In this document: positions 57,672-64,000 of the stretch, piece by piece
Position numbering within the stretch: position 1 is the stretch's first letter
Layout of the letters: every line of letters begins with the position of its first letter
From: Blastomyces gilchristii SLH14081
Lineage: Eukaryota > Ascomycota > Eurotiomycetes > Onygenales > Ajellomycetaceae
Assembly: GCF_000003855.2 (NCBI RefSeq)
Contig: NW_003101656.1
Location: 56,523 to 120,522, forward strand
Direction of reading: 5' to 3'
DNA length: 64,000 nt
The notes under the pieces: generated by a model
The model's input: the letters and a program-made list of their open reading frames with translations, nothing else
What the model was told of the DNA's origin: nothing
Database searches by the model: none
Made by a program: the position numbers and the translations under genes

Positions 57672-60600
57672 TTAGTCTTCTCTTTTCAGAAGCAGTTCTC
57701 ATCAGTCAAGAACTGCTGTTTTGAATAATACAGAACTCAGAGTTCAGATCAGTTGATTATAGCTGACTCATTTCATAAGATATTGTCAGCTGCAGCTGCT
57801 GAATCTCTTATCAAGAATATCTTCAATCTCTCACTCAAGCTCATTATCTTCTTCTATGATGTCTGATAACTGTCAGTCAGAAGTCAGCTGAGAAGAGAAC
57901 AGATCAGTGATAGTGCAGTGAAGTCAGCTTGTATAAAATACATCATAAATCTCTGATAATGTGTCAAGATAATAGTTATAACTATTGAGAACTTCTATCA
58001 CTTTATATCTGATATGACAGTAGTCTAGTGTATAAGATGAACATGTGATTTAATATTCTTGAGATTCACTTATACAAGATCTTCTATCTTATACTACTCT
58101 GCAGAATCTTGTCAGATATTGATTTGATCTTCTTAATCTTATTTCACAGTTGCTATGAAGACCTCTGCTTAGTCACAGATATCTCAGAGCTTTATTACTA
58201 TATTATCAGCAATCTGAATCAGACTGTAGAGATTTGATATGAACTGTGTGATCTCTAGAAGATTCAATACTTTCATGTAATATTTATATATAAGAAAGAA
58301 TGAGCTTATATCTGTTGAAATAGCATCTTAATCATTGATAGTGATCTCTGCATGTAGAAGAAGATCATGTTAATCATCTTATAAGTAATTACAGAACTTA
58401 TAAAGATAATTCTTTACAGTCTGAATTATTCATTCTGATACATTATCAGTCTGAGAGTGATAGATAGTTAACAGACAGTGTATAATCTTGAGAACTTGAC
58501 AGATTCTTATTCAGAGAGTACTTATGAATTAACAGTCTTAATCTAATACTATGAATCTCAGTAATTCATGCATCTGATAGAACAGACTCTGTAGAAAACT
58601 TCAGTAACTTGTTCAGTATTCATCTTATTACAAGATTTCAATATTATATCTTTGCTCAATTGATTCATAATGATCAGAATGTTTCTACAATTCTTGCTCT
58701 TAGATAGATTAACAGTGAAGTTAATTACTACATCTTATCAGATTCTATTAAAAATATTAAGTGATTTTAATAGATCTTTTCTACAGTTCTTTCAGGAAAT
58801 AATAGAAGAACAGTGATTACAGTTTCAGATAAAGTGTCTAATACTGTTTAATATTTCAGATCAGTAAACCTCTCAGAAGATTATTCTATCCAGTTATTCA
58901 CAGTCTGAATAATCAGTTATATACAAATCATGCATCTCTTGCATTATTTAAGTGTGTAAGAATTCAGAGTGAGAAACTCAGTGTCATTTATAAAATCATA
59001 GAGTGTTATTATCATTGATTGAACATTCTGAGATATCAGTTCTTATACATAGTTCTGAGAGGAATCAGAGTGCTTCCTGATATACTGCTTCAGTGAGTGC
59101 TTAAAGAAGTTCATCAGTTTGAACTGTTGCATGCTATAATTCATTCAGTGTAGATTTGAGAGAAGTTAAGATATCAGTGTCAGTGATGATTTGAAGAGAA
59201 GATGTTCTAATTGAAGAAGTGTGTATAGTGTTATAAGTTATTTCATTTTGATCAACTAATATCTTCAGATCTAGAAGTCAGTGTTCTCAGTTCATTCAAC
59301 AAGTGTCTATTACATTGAAAGGCATATCTTGCTCTCATCATGAGAGAGCATCTGTCATCAAGTTCTGGCTGCTGAGACAGTAGTGTATTATGAAATGAAA
59401 GCAGCTTAAGAACTCAGATCATTATATCTGTTATTCAGTAAGTTTACAGATAGTTATGAAGTATTTAAGATTCTTATAATCTGTGACTATCTCAAATTCA
59501 GAGACACTTCAGAGTTCAGAGTCTCATTCTTCTAAATAGTGTATAATTGTGAGAAGTTTCTTGTCATAGATCTTATAATTGCATTCAGCAGGACTCAGTT
59601 TCTTAGACATGAAGACATATAATTATAAGATATCTTTATTATTATATTATAATATAGCTTTCTCTGTAACATAGTCAGAGAAGTCAGCATCAACAACTGT
59701 TTCACACTCAGAATTAAATATTATTAGCAGAGAGATATTAATAAACATCTTCTTCATCTGTATGAATGCAGCTTCAGTGTCTGCTGATCATTGAAATACT
59801 GAGTCTTTCTTAGTAAGATCTGTAAGTGATCTTATGATATCTGAGAAGTTTCATATAAATTGCTGATAGAAGTTAGTAAATTCAATGAAGCTTTATATAT
59901 CTTTCACAGTATATGAAGCTTCTCATTCAAGAATGATAGAGACTTTCTCAGAATTCATTTGAATTCTCTTACTAGCTTCTATAATAAAATCTAGATATTT
60001 GATACTTCTGACTTCAAAGTCATACTTATCAATATCTATTGATAGTTCTGCTTCTTATAATCATTGTAATACTCTTTATATATGTTCTTGATATTCTTTC
60101 CTGAACTCATCAGTGAAGATGAGAATGTTATCAAGATATACAGATACAAACTTATCAAGAAAATCTTAAAGTGCTTAATTGATATACTTCTTAAATGTAC
60201 TAAGAGTATTGATCAGTTCAAAGAGTGTAACTATTCATTCAAAGAGATTATAATATGTTCAGAATACTGTAAGTCATTCATCTTCTTCAGTAATACAGAT
60301 TTTATGAAACACAGCAATGATATTTAATTTTATAAACTATTAAGCTTGTTCTATGTGAGCTAGAGTTTTATTAATAAGAGATAAAGAATATTGATCTTTC
60401 TTTGTCAATCTATTCAGATCTCAATAGTTCACACAGAATCACAGTTCTTTATCTGATTTCTTTGTAAAGAGAATAGAGGCTGCAGTAGAAGAGTTACTAA
60501 TATATATGAATTATTTATTCAACAGATCATTGAGTATCTTTCAAAGAAGAAGTTCATCTCAGAACATGTTATAAAGAGGGCCTCATAGCAGTTCAGAATT

Positions 60601-62775
60601 CTTATCATTCTTTTTCTCTAACTTGATACTGTGATTCACTTCAGAATCTCATAAAAGAGATATATTCATAATATTATCTTGTCAGAAGATATCTAGATAT
60701 TCATGATATTGTTAAGAGAGTTTCATATGAGAATCTGTTATTGTAATATAAGATAACTTTTCTAGAGCCTTTTTAATATCAGTCAGACTAATGAAATAGA
60801 TTTACATATAATTCTGCTATCAGTGAACTTGTCAGCAACTCTGTTGATAGTTTTGATGATAACTTCTTTTTCAGAGTATTTTATACATGTTGACAGAGAT
60901 CTGTGTCAGATTCATGATCTTGTAAATGTCATCTTTATGAACTCTATCATTGTTAGAAAATATCAAGCTTCTGTTTCAAGCATTTAACAAGATATCTTAT
61001 TCAGATAGTTAGGCAAGTTCTAATATAAGATTATAATCAAGATTATCAACTTTATATACATAGACATCTTCACACTGATGTTCTCTCACATCTATGATTA
61101 GCTTCATCATGTAACAGATACAAATGTCTTTTAAATCATCAAATTCTGTGAGAAGTCAGGGTTTTGATAGAGAGATACACTGAAGATTATGATGTCTTAT
61201 AACTGAAGATTTTATCATTGCATAGTAATATAGACTGCTGTCTATCATGGCTTTCATATTATACATGTTATTAATCACAGTAGATACAAGAATTACATTC
61301 ATTGTCATCTTCTCTTTAAATTATTATCATCTGATCTCTTCAAGCTTCTGTTTGTGAATTTAAATAGAAGCTAATCTTTTCCCTGTTTCATTGAGACATT
61401 CTTATAGTTATTCTCTGAATCTTTCTCTAATGTAATGTAGTTGATGCAGACAGACACTGATTCATTCTTTAAATAAGAAAACACTGATCTTTCTCTCAAG
61501 TATGAAGATACATAGATTAATCAGCAGTTGAAAGCAATGTGTTCTGATTAGTTACAGTTAATACATACTTCACATTGTCATTGATTGATGACTTCTTCAA
61601 GAGTGATCTCAGGAACTCAGAAGCCTGTTCAACTAGTGAAAACTCTTACTTATGCATAGACATTTGAATCTATTCAGTTCATAGCATCTGCATCACTACT
61701 GTTACTTCTCCTCAGTACAGATGTATGAGTGACTGAGATGTAATGTCTTCTACCACTGTTCTGTATACTCTTGAGCTTGATAAGATGATTATTTAATGTC
61801 TGAAGCTGTGTGCAGAAGTCTTCATAAGTCTAGTCTTCATTTATACTTATAAGAGTCTGTAAGAGTTTGAAAGTCAATGTCTTCTTGAGCATGCTAATCT
61901 TTATTCAATTCTTTCAAGATTGATCACCTGCTTCTAGAATCTTAATATTGAAGTCAGAGATAAATATTATAAGAGAAGTGTTTCTCTATCAGACACTCTA
62001 TAATCAATCTAATACTTTCTATTACATGACAGTGTCTTGAAACAGAATATTAAGATATTTCATGATATTGTCAGATATTCTTAACACTGATTCATATTCT
62101 TTCATTCATGAATGAAACTTCTGTTTCATATAATTCTTCAATCATTCATTAATATGTCAATCTTGATTAATTAATGAACTGATGAAATCTTCATCTACAC
62201 TCAGTTTTATAAGCATTTTCATCCTTCATAATAAGTAGAGAGTGAGATTGAAAGTATTAAAATATACAGAAGCATCTAAGAATTCTTTCAGTACTTTTAT
62301 ATTCAATTCTGTAGATATTGAAATTGTATAAGTTAATCATTGAATCTCTTTATATTGAAGTTATTGAGTTGTATGCATATCAGCTATTTATTATTATTAT
62401 AATTTCAACATTGCTCAGAGTCAATGTGATATTATATCTATACTCACATTTGAGAGTTTTATATTATTATTAGACATGATTATATCAATCATTGAATATG
62501 TGATATTTATGAAATCTGAAGAAGTGTAATTATATTCTCATATATCTAAGTATCAGAACTTTTAGGTCTTTCACTGATATTCTCTTATAAGATTTTATTC
62601 TCTTTGTAAGATCTTATTACAGAGTCAGAGTGACTGATAAGCAAGCTTCTATCTGAAAACTCAGTATCTATTTAACTATTTAACTGTTTCTCTATTTCTT
62701 ATATATTATTACATGTTTAAATATCTCTCAATGAATAATTGTTTCTAATGAGAAGATGGTAAACATTTTTGTAGT

Positions 62776-63105
62776 GTAAGAGGCCTATGCTGATTAAATT
62801 GATATAATATATAGATCTTATATAATAAAGATAAAAATGTTAAAGAAGGAAAGAAAGAGAAAGTGCAAGAATCAGTGATTGAGATGAATATTTATTCATG
62901 TATGTGATGATGTATGCAGTGGAGCTTCAGAGCGAAAGAATATACACATGTTCATAGCAGCTGAGAATTGATGATTGGAAATGACTGAGAATCAGAGTGT
63001 ACGCTACGCGCGTTCATAGCAGCCGTGAATCAGTGATTGAGAATGAAAGAATCTATGAAGTGTAATGAAATAGTCTATATAATTGATCAGACGCAGCCCG
63101 TCACA
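62776..63105 (-). repeat. G7 5' LTR
   Basis: This LTR runs tgtaagaggcc to cgcagcccgtcaca, 330 bp. It keeps tacgctacgcgcgttc. The leader beside it (acatttttgtag) has a one-base change in the candidate priming site. Confidence 0.93.
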
Positions 63106-63213
63106 TATGTAAAGATTTAATGATAGATTTAATTCAATAGAATTCTTATTCTATAATATAAATAAGAATTCTGAGTATATTATAATACACTGTGCATTAT
63201 ACAATAATCTCAG

Positions 63214-63300
63214 GCCCCGGTGGCCGAATGGTTAATGCGGCCACCCGGTAGCGCCTTGGCGTGGGAAACCAAGGCGCGTGGGTTCGAAACCTGCAGGGGA
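63214..63300 (+). promoter_or_regulatory. SINE tRNA-like head with pol III A and B boxes
   Basis: The A box tggccgaatgg is at 63221-63231 and the B box ggttcgaaacc at 63281-63291, 60 bp apart. A nine-base inverted repeat gcgccttgg / ccaaggcgc (63251-63259, 63269-63277) lies between. The D-arm side resembles tRNA-Ser (tggccgaatggttaa). The central arm is too long and the acceptor ends pair poorly, so this is a tRNA-derived promoter and not a working tRNA. Pol III transcription from these boxes is expected for SINEs. Confidence 0.8.
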
Positions 63301-63588
63301 TACATTAAATCCGGAACTCAAGCACCTCAGGTTCCTAATAAATACAGAGGTGTACAACTCGCTTCAATGAATCGCTCTATGTTCCTGGGCTGAGAAGTTA
63401 TTATCGCATGTATCTAATTGTCACTCCTTTGTATTTTCCTATGTTCTTGTTATCTTGGCGTGGTCTCAACACCTGTATTTCCTCCTGTATAATCAACACT
63501 TAATCTGTATTTAATATCACGCAAGAACTCATCATAAGCTCTGCTTGCATATAAGTATAATGAAAGAATAATAATAATAATAATAATA
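63214..63588 (+). mobile_element. tRNA-derived SINE, copy 2 (375 bp), well preserved
   Basis: The element begins gccccggtggccgaatggtt, a tRNA-like head with pol III A and B boxes. A unique body of about 270 bp follows, then the tail gaaagaataataataataat. It is flanked by a perfect 13-bp duplication, acaataatctcag (63201-63213, 63589-63601), within the C-terminal region of LINE L4. Its GC-rich head and body are almost unmutated beside very AT-rich flanks. It therefore inserted after most of the mutation of L4, or was too short to be recognised. Confidence 0.95.
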
Positions 63589-64000
63589 ACAATAATCTCA
63601 GAGTCATATTAAAAGAGAAGTATAATTTAAATTAATTAAATATAAGATTCTTATTCTTAACTGAGACAGAAATTAAATACTTAATAGACTTTCTATCAGA
63701 AACTCAAACAGCTATAAGAAAATGACTAAATTCAGAAATATCTGAATAGGAAGAGAAGAAAATTAATCAGATATAATCTATTAAAACAGCTATATACTAT
63801 TATTTAATAATTTATTTTATTACAGTCTCTTTTTACTTTACTTTTTTCTTTCTATTCTTTTCTATCTATTTATTTAATATGTCTATCTTTAAGACTATGT
63901 TCTCTTTTCTTTTATTATAATATTATTAAATGATTTTAAAAGTATCAGAGGATGTTAAAATACTGTAATTTAATAAACAGTTTTTATATTCTGAGCTGAA

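Larger units (their letters stand above)
57341..63105 (-). mobile_element. Gypsy-1 chromovirus copy G7, complete, nested in L4
   Basis: LTRs are at 57341-57671 (331 bp) and 62776-63105 (330 bp), and the duplication tatgt flanks them (57336-57340, 63106-63110). Internal order is as in G5. The RT box at 60115-60150 reads VYLDNILIF, with the second catalytic Asp changed to Asn. This pair of LTRs shares a short variant (gttcatagcagctg then directly gaatgaaagaatctatgaag) not seen in G5 or G6, which supports them as a true pair and G7 as a sub-lineage. Confidence 0.95.
56569..64000 (+). mobile_element. Tad-like LINE copy L4, 5'-truncated, split by G7 and a SINE
   Basis: The plus-strand LINE pieces are 56569-57340, 63106-63213 and 63589-64000. 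They align in order with L3 37256-38530. The first piece covers RNase H (a SSKNENL-like start near 56700 to about 57115). After G7 (TSD tatgt) the C-terminal Cys/His region continues, and after the SINE it runs to the 3' UTR. The tail lies about 150 bp beyond the window. It is more mutated than L3. Confidence 0.9.

Noticed and set aside
63214..63300. A functional tRNA-Ser gene
   Set aside because: The acceptor ends pair poorly, the central arm is too long with a 9-base loop, and the same sequence heads a repeated element with TSD and tail. It is a SINE promoter.

Overview
This window is a deep pile of broken transposable elements. I find no intact host gene in 64 kb. The sequence is very AT-rich. 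Every element family occurs in several diverged copies that differ mainly by C-to-T and G-to-A changes, and reading frames are shattered by TGA, TAA and TAG. This is the look of repeat-induced point mutation (RIP) in a filamentous ascomycete, and the element types agree: chromodomain Ty3/Gypsy retrotransposons, a Tad-like LINE with RNase H, a Copia element and hAT-like DNA elements. I cannot name the species. GG, CC and CG are scarce while CA/TG and CT/AG stay common, so the mutation context may not be the classic CpA one.

Layout. 1-11507: Gypsy-1 copy G1 (minus strand, 3' part outside the window), carrying three 506-bp MITEs and a complete second copy, G2 (4396-10657), in its gag region. 11508-13804: 5' part of a second chromovirus, Gypsy-2 (copy A, plus strand). 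13805-21536: LINE copy L1 (minus strand), carrying a tRNA-derived SINE (14644-15015) and Gypsy-1 copy G3 (15349-20898). A hAT-like element inside the 5' LTR of G3 itself holds a MITE. 21537-27235: a less familiar AT-rich segment (U1) carrying a Copia element (21582-25402, with an assembly gap at 23457-24222) and a MITE. 27236-29195: G4, the 5' half of a Gypsy-1 copy. 29196-34860: the longest LINE, L2. 34861-36680: unexplained DNA ending in a GC-richer, little-mutated island. 36681-38685: LINE L3. 38686-40165: unexplained. 40166-56568: Gypsy-2 copy B, interrupted by complete Gypsy-1 copies G5 (42289-47956) and G6 (48973-54816). 56569-64000: LINE L4, interrupted by Gypsy-1 copy G7 (57341-63105) and a well-preserved SINE (63214-63588).

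Most joins can be proved from target-site duplications (TSDs): 5 bp for G2 (ctaag), G3 (cacta/tacta), G5 (acttg), G6 (tacac), G7 (tatgt) and Copia (gccgg); 8 bp for the MITEs and the hAT-like element; 12-13 bp for the SINEs. These give a relative order of insertion.

The most notable observations are: a tRNA-derived SINE whose 3' tail matches the LINE tail; a probable self-priming signal in Gypsy-1; a 506-bp MITE family with 8-bp TSDs and copy-specific mutation loads; 53-bp tandem units upstream of the LINE ORF1; and a little-mutated island with a 155-bp tandem duplication that may hold captured host coding sequence. The window could be pericentromeric or centromeric heterochromatin, but the sequence alone does not show that.
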